This document shows positions 25,812-35,121 of a stretch of DNA of 35,571 nt, piece after piece. The notes beneath the pieces are model-generated. The model did no database searches. It was given only the letters and a program-made list of their open reading frames with translations, and was not told the origin of the DNA. This DNA comes from Rhodospirillales bacterium (lineage in GTDB: Bacteria; Pseudomonadota; Alphaproteobacteria; ATCC43930; CGMCC-115725), in NCBI GenBank assembly GCA_028288725.1, contig JAQGIC010000059.1, forward strand, positions 1 to 35,571. Reading direction: 5' to 3'. Positions within the stretch are counted from its first letter, which is position 1; every line of letters starts with the position of its first letter. The position numbers and the translations under genes are program-made.

Positions 25812-26990
25812 ATGCGCAACAGTCTGGCAGCACTCGGCCTTGCGGCCATCGCCACCCAGCCGGCCCTCGGCTATGACGGTTTGGTCGCCAAGCAGAGCTT
25901 CGACTATCCGGGCGCCTTCACCACCGTCGGCGGTGCTGCGATCAAACAGGTCAAGGTCGGGTACGAGACGCTGGGCAAGCTCGATGCCGCCGGCACCAAC
26001 GCGATCCTGATTCCACATTTCTTTTCCGGCAATTCCCACTTCGCCGGCCGCTACAAGGCCGAAGACAAGGCGCCTGGCTATTGGGATGCGATCGTCGGTC
26101 CGGGCAAGCCGCTCGATACCGACAAATATTTCCTGATCAGCGTCGACAGCCTTTGCAACATCAACACCAAGGACGGCGTGACCGTGACGACCGGGCCGGC
26201 CTCGACCGACCCGGATACGGGCAAGCCCTACGCCATGCGCTTCCCCGAGGTGCAGATCCACGATTTCGTGACGATCCAGAAGGCGCTGCTCGACAAGCTG
26301 GGCGTCAAGAAGCTGCATGCCGTCATGGGCGCCTCGATGGGGTCGCTGCAGAGCTACGAATGGGCGGCGACCTATCCGGCGATGGTCGAGCGGCTGGTCG
26401 CGGTCATTCCGGCGGCCCAGGTCGATGCCTATGGCATCGAGCGGGTGCGCCATTGGGGCGATATCATCAAGCTCGATCCGGCCTGGAAGCACGGCGACTA
26501 TTACGGCGGGCCGGAGCCGATGGATGGGCTGGTCATGGCGTTCAAGGTGCTGTCGCTCGACACCCTGTCGCCGGAATGGGGCGATGCCGCGTTCGGCCGC
26601 AGATGGGCCGACCCGGCCAAGGATCCGGCCAAATCCTATGACAATCAATATGCCGTCGAGGCCGCGGCCGACGCGTCGGCGATGGCGCGCGCCAAGATGA
26701 CCGATGCGGACAATCTCATCTGCCTGGCGCGGGCGAACGAGTTGTTCACGGTCGGCGGCAAGGATTCGCTCGAAGAGGGGCTGAAGGCGATCAAGGCCAA
26801 GACCCTGCTGCTGCCCTCGCACAACGACCATCTGCTGTTCCCGGAAGCGACCCGCCATGTCCGCGACCTGCTGCAGGCCCAGGGCACCAAGGTCGAGTAT
26901 CAGGAGCTGGCCGGGCCGATGGGCCATGTGAACGGCGTGGTCGGGATGGCGCAGACGGCCGACACGCTGACCAAGTTCCTGGCCGAGTAG
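25812..26990 (+). CDS. Exported alpha/beta hydrolase related to homoserine O-acetyltransferase (MetX)
   Basis: A 392-residue MetX-like alpha/beta hydrolase with a signal peptide (MRNSLAALGLAAIATQPALG, cleavage near 20). The nucleophile is S175 in GASMGS, with D339 (SHNDHLLF) and H372 (GPMGHVNG) completing the triad. True MetX enzymes act on homoserine and acetyl-CoA in the cytoplasm; export makes that unlikely, so a periplasmic esterase or acyltransferase of unknown substrate is proposed. ATG 25812 has GGGAGG 11 bases upstream; the frame is open upstream to 25746 but that start would place 22 polar residues before the signal peptide. A repeat element follows 3 bases after the stop. Confidence 0.87.
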   Translation: MRNSLAALGLAAIATQPALGYDGLVAKQSFDYPGAFTTVGGAAIKQVKVGYETLGKLDAAGTNAILIPHFFSGNSHFAGRYKAEDKAPGYWDAIVGPGKPLDTDKYFLISVDSLCNINTKDGVTVTTGPASTDPDTGKPYAMRFPEVQIHDFVTIQKALLDKLGVKKLHAVMGASMGSLQSYEWAATYPAMVERLVAVIPAAQVDAYGIERVRHWGDIIKLDPAWKHGDYYGGPEPMDGLVMAFKVLSLDTLSPEWGDAAFGRRWADPAKDPAKSYDNQYAVEAAADASAMARAKMTDADNLICLARANELFTVGGKDSLEEGLKAIKAKTLLLPSHNDHLLFPEATRHVRDLLQAQGTKVEYQELAGPMGHVNGVVGMAQTADTLTKFLAE

Positions 26991-26993
26991 GAC

Positions 26994-27067
26994 TAGAGCC
27001 TGATCCGATCGAACCGGCTCGGTTTGATCGGTGAATCAGTGTCGAAATATTTGGTTTAGAGCCGATG
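26994..27067. repeat. 75-bp hairpin repeat element, copy 2
   Basis: Second copy of the element at 18636-18710, starting TAGAGCCTGATCCGATC 4 bases after the MetX-like stop. The hairpin pairs CCGATCGAACC with GGTTTGATCGG (one G-T wobble). Stem bases differ from copy 1 on both strands in a way that keeps pairing. The second stem is weaker here. It directly borders the FkbM remnant. Confidence 0.85.
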
Positions 27068-27355
27068 GCCGTTGATCTCGACATGCAATCCTCGTCGGTC
27101 GAGAACCGCACCTCGCCCGGCTGATCCGACAACCCGATGTTCAGGGCGACGACGCGGTGGCCCAGATCGTTGATCCGTAGATTGTCCAGAAGGCGGGCAA
27201 AGGTCGCCGGCACGGGCTCGAAGCAAAAACCACGGGCCACCCCGCACGGCACAGGCGAGCACGGTGTAGGACCCGACATTGGCGCCGATATCGACGAAGC
27301 AGTCGTCCGACCCGGCGACATGGAGCAGATAAGCCCGCTTGGGACGCAAGCGTTA
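27068..27355 (-). pseudogene. FkbM-family methyltransferase remnant, frameshifted and truncated
   Basis: On the minus strand one frame reads LRPKRAYLLHV then DCFVDIGANVGSYTVLA, the SAM-binding motif of FkbM methyltransferases. Near 27235-27245 the homology moves to another frame, which continues GFCFEPVPATFARLLDNLRI and then GHRVVALNIGLSDQPGEVRF. That is the next conserved block of the same family. There is no start (an in-frame stop sits at 27355-27353), and homology ends at the repeat at 27067. Only about 85 residues of a roughly 250-residue protein remain. It is a dead gene, perhaps from a lost glycan or polysaccharide locus. Confidence 0.85.
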
Positions 27356-27366
27356 GGATCGGACCC

Positions 27367-28971
27367 CTAGAGAGCCCGTCGGCCGGGTGAAGCCGCAAAC
27401 AGGGCCTTGGTATAGGCATGTTGCGGCTCGGCGAACAATTGCGCCGTGGGCCCCTGCTCGACGATGCGTCCGGCCTGCATCACCGCGATGGTGTCGCACA
27501 GGCGCGCGGCCACGCGCAGATCATGGGTGATGAACAGGATGGCGAGATCGAGCCGACGGCGGAGATCGTCCAGCAGGTCCAGCACCTGGGCCTGGACCGA
27601 AACGTCGAGGGCCGAGACCGCCTCGTCGGCGATCAGCAGATCCGGCTCGAGCGCCAACGCCCGGGCGATGCATAGCCGTTGCCGCTGGCCGCCGGAAAAC
27701 TGATGCGGCAATCGGTCGAGCACATCCGGGTCGAGCCCGACCAGGCCCATCAGGGCGCGGGCCTTGGCCAGGGCCAGGGCTCGCGGCACGCCGAAATTGG
27801 CCGGCCCCTCGGTGATCGAGGCGCCGACGGTCTGTCGCGGGTTGAGCGAGCGGTATGGGTCCTGAAACACGACCTGCACCCGGCGCCGCAACGGTCTCAG
27901 CCGGCGTTCGGGCAAGCGCGCGATATCGGTGCCATCCAGCAGGATGCTGCCGGCGCTGGGCTCGATCAGGCGCGCGACGCAGCGGGCCAGCGTCGATTTG
28001 CCGGAGCCGGATTCGCCGACCACGCCCAGAATTTCGCCGCGCCTGATCTGGAGGGCGGCATCGATGACGGCGGCGACCTGACGCTGCCGCCGCATGATGC
28101 CCTGGCCGCCGTAGTTTTTGACGAGCCCGTTCACCATCAGGATCGGGGCGCCGGCCGGGGGCGGCCGGAACGGCGGGACCGGGTCGGGCACGGCCGCGAT
28201 CAGCAGCTTGGTATAGTCGTGCGCCGGCGCGTTCAGCACCTGATCGGCGGTGCCCTGTTCGACCAGGCGTCCGGCGCGCATGACCAGGACCCGGTCGGCG
28301 ATCTCGCGCACCACGCCGAAATCATGGGTGATGAACAGCACGCCGGTGTTGTGCCGGGCCTTGAGGTCGCGCAGCAGCGCCAGGATCTGCGCCTGGGTCG
28401 TCACGTCGAGCGCGGTCGTCGGCTCGTCGGCGATCAGCAAGGCCGGGTCGAGCGCCAGCGCCATGGCGATCATGACACGCTGGCGCTGGCCGCCCGACAA
28501 TTGGTGGGGATAGGCATGGGCGAGCGCTGCCGGCTCCGGCAGCCGCACGTCGCCCATCAACCGGTGAACCCGTTCGCGCGTCTCGGCGGCCGATAGGCTT
28601 GCCGCGTGCCAGCGCAGCACCTCGGCGATCTGCGCCCCGACCGGGGCGACCGGGTTGAGCGCCGTCATCGGCTCCTGGAAGATCATCGCCATCCGGCTGC
28701 CGCGCAGTTCACGCAGCCGCAGGGGCTTCGCGCCGACCAGTTCCTCGCCCAACAGCCTGATCGACGATCCCACGGTCGGCTGCAACTGCCGATGCGGGCT
28801 CAGGCCCATGATCGAGAAGGCCGTGAGCGACTTGCCGGAGCCGGATTCACCGACCAGGCAGACCGTCTCGCCCGGTGCCACGGACAAGGACAGATCCTCG
28901 ACCGCGAGCGCCCGGTCGGCGCCGGGGGGCAGGCGGATGTTCAGGTCCCGGATCTCCAGCACGGCGCTCAT
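27367..28971 (-). CDS. Peptide-type ABC importer, fused double ATPase (DppD-DppF type)
   Basis: A 534-residue protein with two complete nucleotide-binding domains, each usually a separate protein. Domain 1 has Walker A GESGSGKS at 41-48 and signature LSGGQRQRV. Domain 2, from about residue 285, has GESGSGKST and FSGGQRQRL. Each domain ends with the Opp/Dpp C-terminal region ([15 protein letters not shown] and [14 protein letters not shown]). The ATG at 28971 overlaps the stop of the upstream permease as ATGA. It energises the two TTG-initiated permeases of this operon. Confidence 0.94.
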   Translation of the reverse strand: MSAVLEIRDLNIRLPPGADRALAVEDLSLSVAPGETVCLVGESGSGKSLTAFSIMGLSPHRQLQPTVGSSIRLLGEELVGAKPLRLRELRGSRMAMIFQEPMTALNPVAPVGAQIAEVLRWHAASLSAAETRERVHRLMGDVRLPEPAALAHAYPHQLSGGQRQRVMIAMALALDPALLIADEPTTALDVTTQAQILALLRDLKARHNTGVLFITHDFGVVREIADRVLVMRAGRLVEQGTADQVLNAPAHDYTKLLIAAVPDPVPPFRPPPAGAPILMVNGLVKNYGGQGIMRRQRQVAAVIDAALQIRRGEILGVVGESGSGKSTLARCVARLIEPSAGSILLDGTDIARLPERRLRPLRRRVQVVFQDPYRSLNPRQTVGASITEGPANFGVPRALALAKARALMGLVGLDPDVLDRLPHQFSGGQRQRLCIARALALEPDLLIADEAVSALDVSVQAQVLDLLDDLRRRLDLAILFITHDLRVAARLCDTIAVMQAGRIVEQGPTAQLFAEPQHAYTKALFAASPGRRAL

Positions 28972-29798
28972 CGGAAGCCCCGGACCGATTTCGCGAGGCG
29001 CGGGTCCAGGAGATCGCGCAACCCGTCGCCCAGTAGATTGACCGCGAGCACCGTGACCGCCAGGCACAGGCCCGGAAAGAGGATGATCCAGGGTGCGACC
29101 TGGAAATAGACCCGGCCCTCGGCCATGGCGTTGCCCCAGCTCGGGATCTCGGTCGGGATGCCGGCGCCGAGGAAGCTCAGGATCGCCTCGGTCAAGATCG
29201 CCGAGGCCGCGACGTAGGTGCCCTGCACGACGAGCGGCGCCAGCGTGTTGGGCAGGACATGGCGCCAGAGCAGACGGGGCAGTCGGGTGCCGAGGCCGAC
29301 GGCGGCCTCGACATAGGGCTCCTCGCGCACGCTCAGGACCACGCTGCGGATCAAACGGGCGACGCGCGGAATCTCGGGGATCACGATGGCGACCGCGACG
29401 GTCACCAGGCTGGCGCCGTTCAGCGAGACCATCGCGATGGCGAGCAGGATCGCCGGAATGGCCATGATGCCGTCCATCACCCGCATGACCGGCCCGTCGA
29501 GCCAGCGCACGAAGCCGGCGGCGAGCCCGATCGCCAGGCCGAAGAAGACCGCCACGACCGAGACCATGGCGCCGATCGCGAGCGAGATTCGGGCGCCGTA
29601 GATCACCCGGCTCCACAGATCGCGGCCGAACCCGTCGGTGCCGAACCAATGATCGCCGGTCGGCGGCTTCAGGCGCAGCCGCGGCGTCAGCTGAACCGGG
29701 TCGACCGTATGAAGCAGCGGTGCCGCGATGGCGGCCAGGGCCAGCGCCGCCAGCACCAGGGCGCCGAACAGCACCGACGGGTTGCGCAGGATCCTCAA
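28968..29798 (-). CDS. Peptide-type ABC importer permease, DppC type, TTG start
   Basis: A 276-residue inner-membrane permease. The N-terminus LRNPSVLFGALVL and the motif HWFGTDGFGRDLWSRVIYGAR are hallmarks of DppC/OppC. The EAAVGLGTRLPRLLWRHVLPN loop contacts the ATPase. No ATG or GTG is available; TTG 29798 overlaps the upstream permease stop as TTGA and gives the normal family length. Translational coupling probably compensates for the weak start codon. Confidence 0.92.
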   Translation of the reverse strand: MRILRNPSVLFGALVLAALALAAIAAPLLHTVDPVQLTPRLRLKPPTGDHWFGTDGFGRDLWSRVIYGARISLAIGAMVSVVAVFFGLAIGLAAGFVRWLDGPVMRVMDGIMAIPAILLAIAMVSLNGASLVTVAVAIVIPEIPRVARLIRSVVLSVREEPYVEAAVGLGTRLPRLLWRHVLPNTLAPLVVQGTYVAASAILTEAILSFLGAGIPTEIPSWGNAMAEGRVYFQVAPWIILFPGLCLAVTVLAVNLLGDGLRDLLDPRLAKSVRGFR

Positions 29799-30736
29799 TA
29801 GCGGATCCTCGGATCGAGCAGGACATAGGCGAGGTCGACCGCGAGGTTGACCAGCACATAGACGCCGGAGAACACCAGGATGATGCCCTGGATGACCGGA
29901 TAGTCGCGCGCCAGTACCGCATCGACGGTCAGGCGGCCGAGGCCCGGCAGGTTGAACACGCTCTCGGTCACGACGACCCCGCCGATCAGCAGCGCCACGC
30001 CGATGCCGATGACCGAGACGATCGGCACGGCGGCGTTGCCCAGCGCGTGGCGCATCAGCACGGCGCGTTCCGGCACGCCCTTGGCGCGCGCGGTGCGGAT
30101 ATAGTCCTCGCCCAGCACTTCCAGCACGCTCGCCCGCGTGATGCGCGCGATCAGCGCGATATAGATCACGCTCAAGGTCAGGGTCGGCAGCACCAGATGG
30201 GCGAGGAACGGCCCGATGCCGTCCGAGAGCGGGCTGAAGCCCTGCACCGGCAGCCAGCGGAGCCGGATCGCGAAGCCCAGGATCCAGAGATAGCCCAGCA
30301 CGAACACCGGCATGGAGAAACCCACGACCGAGAGGGTCATGACCGCGCGATCGATGATCGTGCCATGTTTCCAGGCCGCGACGACGCCGAGCGGTACGGC
30401 CACCACAATGGCGAACAGAATGGTCGTGGCGCTCAAGGCCAGGGTCGGCGCCATCCGATCGGCGATCAGATGGGCGACGCCCTGGTTGGAGATGATCGAG
30501 GTACCGAGATCGCCGTGCAGCAACTGCCAGAACCAGCGGACCAGCTGGACCGCCATCGGCTGATCCAGGCCCAGCCGGGCCCGGATCGCGGCGATCGTCG
30601 CCGGCGTGGCGGCGTCGCCGGCCAGGATCGCGGCCGGATCTCCGGCGCTGAAACGCAACAGCAGGAACACGATGGTGGCCACGATCGCCATGACCGGGAC
30701 CGTGGACAGCAGCCGCTGCAGCAGGAAACGCGACAA
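29795..30736 (-). CDS. Peptide-type ABC importer permease, DppB type, TTG start
   Basis: A 313-residue permease with the family N-terminus SRFLLQRLLSTVPVM, GDLGTSI, and the ATPase-contact loop DYIRTARAKGVPERAVLMRHALGN. About six membrane segments are expected. The start TTG at 30736 lies 5 bases after the binding-protein stop; no closer ATG or GTG fits the family N-terminus. It pairs with the DppC-type permease. Confidence 0.92.
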   Translation of the reverse strand: MSRFLLQRLLSTVPVMAIVATIVFLLLRFSAGDPAAILAGDAATPATIAAIRARLGLDQPMAVQLVRWFWQLLHGDLGTSIISNQGVAHLIADRMAPTLALSATTILFAIVVAVPLGVVAAWKHGTIIDRAVMTLSVVGFSMPVFVLGYLWILGFAIRLRWLPVQGFSPLSDGIGPFLAHLVLPTLTLSVIYIALIARITRASVLEVLGEDYIRTARAKGVPERAVLMRHALGNAAVPIVSVIGIGVALLIGGVVVTESVFNLPGLGRLTVDAVLARDYPVIQGIILVFSGVYVLVNLAVDLAYVLLDPRIRY

Positions 30737-30741
30737 GGTCT

Positions 30742-32334
30742 TCAGGCGATCTTTTTATCGAGGTTCCAGAACACCGGCGCCGGCCCGGCGAGGATGCCGG
30801 ACACGCTGTCGCGATAGGCATAGGGCATGGTGTATTGCCCGGTCGGGATATAGGTCACGATCTCATAAGCGCGCTTTTGAACATCCTCGGCGATCTGCTT
30901 CTGCTTGGCCGGGTCGGTCTCGCGGGCGAAGGCGTCGCGCTGCTTCTCGATCTCCGCATCCTCGGCCCAACCGAACCAGCCGCCGGTCTTGCCGCGGCCG
31001 TTGACCCCCAGATTGGCGACCGGGTTCAGCACGTCGGCGGCGGCCCAGGTGGTGTGGAACATGTTCCAGCCGCCCTCGGACACCGGGGTCTGTTTCGCCC
31101 GCCGTCCGACGAGCGCCTGCCAATCCATGCTTTGCAGATCGACATTCATGCCGATATTGCGCAAGGCCTGGGCGGTGACGGGACCCAGCGAGGTGACGAT
31201 CGCGAGATCGGTCGGCTGCATGATGACGACCGGGGTGCCGTCATAGCCGCCGTCCTTCAGGAGCTGCTTGGCCAGCGCCGGATCCGGCTTGGGCGGAAAG
31301 CCCGCTTCGGTCGCGAACGGCGTCTTGGCGATGAACATGGCGCCGGTGACGGTGCTGTAGTCGGGATTGCCGATCTGGGCGTCGGCCCAATCCTGCTGGT
31401 TGATCGCGTGCAGCACCGCCTGGCGGATCTTGACGTTGTCGAACGGCTTCAAGAGCCAGTTCATCCGGCACATGCCGACGAAGCCCAGCGGGTTGTAGTC
31501 CTTGACCACGACCTTGTCGGTCGATTTCAGGATCGGCAGCAGATCGTGCGGCGGCTGCTCGATGTAGTCGATCTCGTTGTTGGCGAGCGCGTTCACCGCG
31601 GTCTGATAGTCGGTGATGTTGATCCATTCGACCCGGTCGAGCTTGACCACCTTGCCGCCGGCGAGCGACGAGGCGGGCTCGTTGCGCGGGACATAGTCGG
31701 GGTTCTTCTCGTAGACGACCTTGCTGCCCGGCTGGAACTCCGCCTTGACGAAGCGGAACGGGCCGGACCCGATCTCCTCCGGCACGTTCTGGTCCGCGGG
31801 CGTCGCCGCGATGCGGGCCGGCATGATGAAGGGCACGTTCGACGAGGGCTTGCCGAGCGAGGCCAGCACCAGCCCATAGGGCTCTTTCAGCACGAGCTTG
31901 AAGCTCTTGTCGTCGACCGCCGTCAGGGCTGCGGTGAAATCCATCAGCTTCTGACCCATGCCGTCGCGCTTGCCCCAGCGCTGGATCGAGGCGATGCAGT
32001 CGGCGGACGTGACCGGGGCGCCGTCGTGGAATTTCAGGCCCGGGCGCAAGGTGAAGCTATAGGTCAGCTTGTCGGCCGACATTTCCCAATGATCGACCAT
32101 CTGCGGCTGGACCTGCAACTTCTCGTCGACCGCGAACAGCGTGTCGTAGATCATGTAGCCGTGGTTGCGCGCGATATAGGCGGTCGTGATGATCGGGTCG
32201 GTGATGCGCAAGCCCGAATGCATGACGCAGCGGAGCACCTTCGGCCCGGCGGCCTGGGCGCCGAGCGGAAGGGATACGGCGAGGGCCGCGGCCCCGCCCA
32301 GTTTGCCGAAATCACGACGCGTCAGAACGCTCAT
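30742..32334 (-). CDS. Tat-exported ABC substrate-binding protein, SBP_bac_5 family
   Basis: A 530-residue peptide/nickel-type solute-binding protein, first gene of the operon. The N-terminus LTRRDFGKLGGAAALAVSLPLG is a twin-arginine signal, with likely cleavage after AQA near residue 28. Family landmarks include LRPGLKFHDGAPVTSADC near 96-113 and IGSGPFRFVKAE near 187. Relatives bind oligopeptides, dipeptides, opines or glutathione; the ligand here is not evident. ATG 32334 follows AAGGGGAAG. Confidence 0.92.
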   Translation of the reverse strand: MSVLTRRDFGKLGGAAALAVSLPLGAQAAGPKVLRCVMHSGLRITDPIITTAYIARNHGYMIYDTLFAVDEKLQVQPQMVDHWEMSADKLTYSFTLRPGLKFHDGAPVTSADCIASIQRWGKRDGMGQKLMDFTAALTAVDDKSFKLVLKEPYGLVLASLGKPSSNVPFIMPARIAATPADQNVPEEIGSGPFRFVKAEFQPGSKVVYEKNPDYVPRNEPASSLAGGKVVKLDRVEWINITDYQTAVNALANNEIDYIEQPPHDLLPILKSTDKVVVKDYNPLGFVGMCRMNWLLKPFDNVKIRQAVLHAINQQDWADAQIGNPDYSTVTGAMFIAKTPFATEAGFPPKPDPALAKQLLKDGGYDGTPVVIMQPTDLAIVTSLGPVTAQALRNIGMNVDLQSMDWQALVGRRAKQTPVSEGGWNMFHTTWAAADVLNPVANLGVNGRGKTGGWFGWAEDAEIEKQRDAFARETDPAKQKQIAEDVQKRAYEIVTYIPTGQYTMPYAYRDSVSGILAGPAPVFWNLDKKIA

Positions 32335-32391
32335 GTCCGCTTCCCCTTCGATCGGTTGGCCCCGGTGTCACTCTAGGATGGAGCAAGGATC

Positions 32392-32516
32392 GGGCCAAGC
32401 CCGCGCTTGGCCCCGCGCAGGACGCATGGCCGCCTTCCGGCGCTAGGCATCGGCTCATGTTCGCGGCATGATGCGCGCCCCAAAGCTTGGGGTCGGTCAG
32501 AGCCCGAAGGCGGGCT
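32392..32516 (+). promoter_or_regulatory. Hairpin-rich leader region before valS
   Basis: The 199-base divergent region upstream of valS has three perfect hairpins in a row. GGGCCAAG/CTTGGCCC is at 32392-32413, CCCCAA/TTGGGG at 32478-32492, and AGCCCG/CGGGCT at 32501-32516. The last is followed by TGTT and then the valS ribosome binding site AAAGGAC. The last hairpin resembles a weak terminator, so attenuation-type control is possible. No T-box features or leader peptide rich in valine codons were seen. Confidence 0.4.
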
Positions 32517-32533
32517 TGTTAAAGGACGGTTCG

Positions 32534-35101
32534 ATGTCGACGGAAGCTCCGAAGCAGTATGATTTTGTCGCCACCGAAAAGAAGTGGCGGGAGGCCTGGT
32601 TGGCGTCCGGCACCTATGCCTGGGACCCGTCGACCCCTCGCGACCAGAGCTACGTCATCGACACGCCGCCGCCGACCGTCTCGGGCGTGCTCCATATCGG
32701 CCATGTCTACAGCTACACGCAGACCGACCTGATCGCGCGCTTTCAGCGCATGTCGGGCAAGAACGTGTTCTATCCGATGGGATTCGACGATAACGGCCTG
32801 CCGACCGAGCGGCTGGTCGAGAAGCGCCGGAACATCCGCGCGACCGACATGAGCCGTGAGGAATTCATTCGCATCTGCCACGAGGAAGTGCAGGAAGCCG
32901 AGCAGGATTTCCGCAATCTATTCCGCGAGATCGGCCTGTCGGTCGACTGGAAGCTCGAATATCAGACGATCAGCCCGCATGCGCGCCGCATCTCGCAGAT
33001 GTCGGTCCTGGATATGTTCGGCAAGGATCATCTCTATCGCCAAATGCAGCCGACGCTGTGGGACCCGGTCGATCGCACCGCGATCGCCCAGGCCGAGGTG
33101 GTCGAAAAGGAAAGCCCCGGCACCATGTGGCAGGTCGCGTTCGACCTCGCAGAGGGCGGCCAGCTCGAAATCGCGACCACACGGCCCGAACTGATGGCGG
33201 CCTGCGTGGCGCTCATGATCCATCCTGACCATCCGCGTGCGAAGGAACTGGTCGGCCAGACCGTCGTGACGCCGTTGTTCCGGGTCGAGGTGCCGGTCGT
33301 GGCCGACGAGCGCGTCGACCCCGAGAAGGGCACCGGCATGGTCATGTGCTGCACCTTCGGCGACCAGACCGACATCGAATGGTGGCGCGAGCACAAGCTG
33401 CCGCTACGCGTGATCCTGACCAAGGAAGGCCGCATCGACGACCTCGGCGGCATCGGCGGCGCCGGCTGGCCCAGCCGGGACGCGGCGGCGGCGAAGCTCG
33501 CGGCCGACCAGCTGACCGGCCTCAAGGTCAATGCGGCGCGCGAAAAGATGGTCGAGCTCCTGACGGCGGACAATCGCATCGTGGGATCGACCGCGGTCAC
33601 CCGCATGGTGCCGGCGGCGGAACGCTCGGGCGCGCCGCTCGAGATCCTGGTGACGCCGCAATGGTTCGTCCGCGTGCTCGACAAAAAGGCGGCGCTGATC
33701 GAGAAGGGCCGCCAGATCGAGTGGCACCCGGACTATATGCGCGCGCGCTTCGAGATCTGGACCGAGAACCTGAAATGGGACTGGTGCATCAGCCGCCAGC
33801 GCTATTTCGGCGTGCCGTTCCCGTTCTGGTATTCCAAGCGCCCGGGCGAGGAAGGCCGGATCCTGGCAGCCCATCCGGACGACCTGCCGGTCAATCCGCT
33901 GTCGGACGTGCCGCGCGGCTATACAAGCGACGAGGTCGAGCCCGATCCCGACGTGATGGATACCTGGGCGACCAGCTCGGTCTCGCCGCAGATCAACGCC
34001 GGGGCCGTCGCCGCGCGCTATGCCGCCGATCCCGATCGCTTCGCCAAGCTGTTCCCGGCCGACCTGCGTCCGCAGGCGCATGAGATCATCCGGACGTGGG
34101 CGTTCTACACCATCGTGAAGTCGCATCTGCACGAGGACAAGGCGCCCTGGAGCGACATGGCGATCAGCGGCTGGTGCCTGGCCCAGGACCGCAGCAAGAT
34201 GTCCAAGTCCAAGAACAACAACATCGATCCGCGCGGGCTTCTGGAAAAATACGGTGCCGACGTGGTGCGCTACTGGACCGGCACGTCGAAGCTGGGGCTC
34301 GATACGGCCTATTCCGAGGATGTGCTGAAGGTCGGCAAGCGGTTGCAGACCAAGCTCTGGAATGCCGCCCGCTTCCTGATGCTGCAGCTCGAGGGCTTCG
34401 ACGGCAATCCGACCACGCCGACGGCGGATGTCGCCCGGGGCCTGATCGCCGAGCCGTTCGACAAATGGGTGCTGAGCCGGCTCGGCCGCACGGTCGAGCG
34501 CGCGACCGGCCAGTTCGAGGCCTATGAATACGCCGATGCGCTGGAGACGATCGAGCGCTTCTTCTGGGCCGACCTCTGCGATAATTACCTGGAGCTGGTG
34601 AAGGCCCGTTCCTATGGCGAAAGCGGCTCGGCCGCCGGCAAGATCTCGGCGCATTACACGCTGTGGCATTGCCTGGAGACGGTGCTGCGCCTCCTGGCCC
34701 CGGTCATGCCGCATCTGACCGAGGAACTGTACCAGCAGCATTTCGCGGCGCGCGCCAAGGCGCTGGGCTCGGTCCATGCCCGTGGCGCCTGGCCGAAATC
34801 GGCCGATCAGGCGATCGACGAGGCGGCCGAGGCCTTGGGCGCTGCCGGCGTCGGCATCCTGGGCGCCGTGCGCAAGCTGAAGAGCGAACGCAAGGTCTCG
34901 ATCAAGACGCCGGTAATCAAGCTGGTCGTGGCCCCTGCCGGCGCTGGCGCCGTGACCGGGATCGAGCGGACCTTCGCCGATCTGGCGCCGACCGTATCGG
35001 CCGCCGGCATCGAGCAGGCGTCTGCGCTCGCCGGTGAAACGGTCGCGACCGAGGACGGGACGTTCAATCTGGTGATCGAGCTGGCGGTTGCAGGCATTTA
35101 A
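32534..35101 (+). CDS. valS: Valyl-tRNA synthetase, Rickettsia/archaeal-like type
   Basis: An 855-residue class I aminoacyl-tRNA synthetase charging tRNA-Val. HIGH is at 54-57 (VLHIGHVYSYTQTD) and KMSKS at 555-559 (KMSKSKNN). An editing domain with TTRPEL lies between them, and an anticodon-binding domain follows. The N-terminal segments (SYVIDTPPPTVSGVLHIGH, YPMGFDDNGLPTERLVEK, SLEYQTISP-like LEYQTISPHARR) match, from memory, the unusual ValS of Rickettsia, which is archaeal-like. The long C-terminal coiled coil of ordinary bacterial ValS (about 950 residues) is missing. ATG 32534 has AAAGGAC 7-8 bases upstream; an ATG at 32468 would add 22 unconserved residues. Confidence 0.94.
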   Translation: MSTEAPKQYDFVATEKKWREAWLASGTYAWDPSTPRDQSYVIDTPPPTVSGVLHIGHVYSYTQTDLIARFQRMSGKNVFYPMGFDDNGLPTERLVEKRRNIRATDMSREEFIRICHEEVQEAEQDFRNLFREIGLSVDWKLEYQTISPHARRISQMSVLDMFGKDHLYRQMQPTLWDPVDRTAIAQAEVVEKESPGTMWQVAFDLAEGGQLEIATTRPELMAACVALMIHPDHPRAKELVGQTVVTPLFRVEVPVVADERVDPEKGTGMVMCCTFGDQTDIEWWREHKLPLRVILTKEGRIDDLGGIGGAGWPSRDAAAAKLAADQLTGLKVNAAREKMVELLTADNRIVGSTAVTRMVPAAERSGAPLEILVTPQWFVRVLDKKAALIEKGRQIEWHPDYMRARFEIWTENLKWDWCISRQRYFGVPFPFWYSKRPGEEGRILAAHPDDLPVNPLSDVPRGYTSDEVEPDPDVMDTWATSSVSPQINAGAVAARYAADPDRFAKLFPADLRPQAHEIIRTWAFYTIVKSHLHEDKAPWSDMAISGWCLAQDRSKMSKSKNNNIDPRGLLEKYGADVVRYWTGTSKLGLDTAYSEDVLKVGKRLQTKLWNAARFLMLQLEGFDGNPTTPTADVARGLIAEPFDKWVLSRLGRTVERATGQFEAYEYADALETIERFFWADLCDNYLELVKARSYGESGSAAGKISAHYTLWHCLETVLRLLAPVMPHLTEELYQQHFAARAKALGSVHARGAWPKSADQAIDEAAEALGAAGVGILGAVRKLKSERKVSIKTPVIKLVVAPAGAGAVTGIERTFADLAPTVSAAGIEQASALAGETVATEDGTFNLVIELAVAGI

Positions 35102-35121
35102 CCGTCATTCCCGCGCAGGCG

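Noticed and set aside
30835-32376. 513-codon plus-strand frame opposite the peptide-binding protein gene
   Set aside because: It is antisense to a gene with a clear Tat signal and family motifs, and its composition is typical of a shadow frame.
32468-32533. 22-residue N-terminal extension of ValS
   Set aside because: The extension is unconserved in character, has no ribosome binding site and lies over the hairpins; ATG 32534 has AAAGGAC in place.
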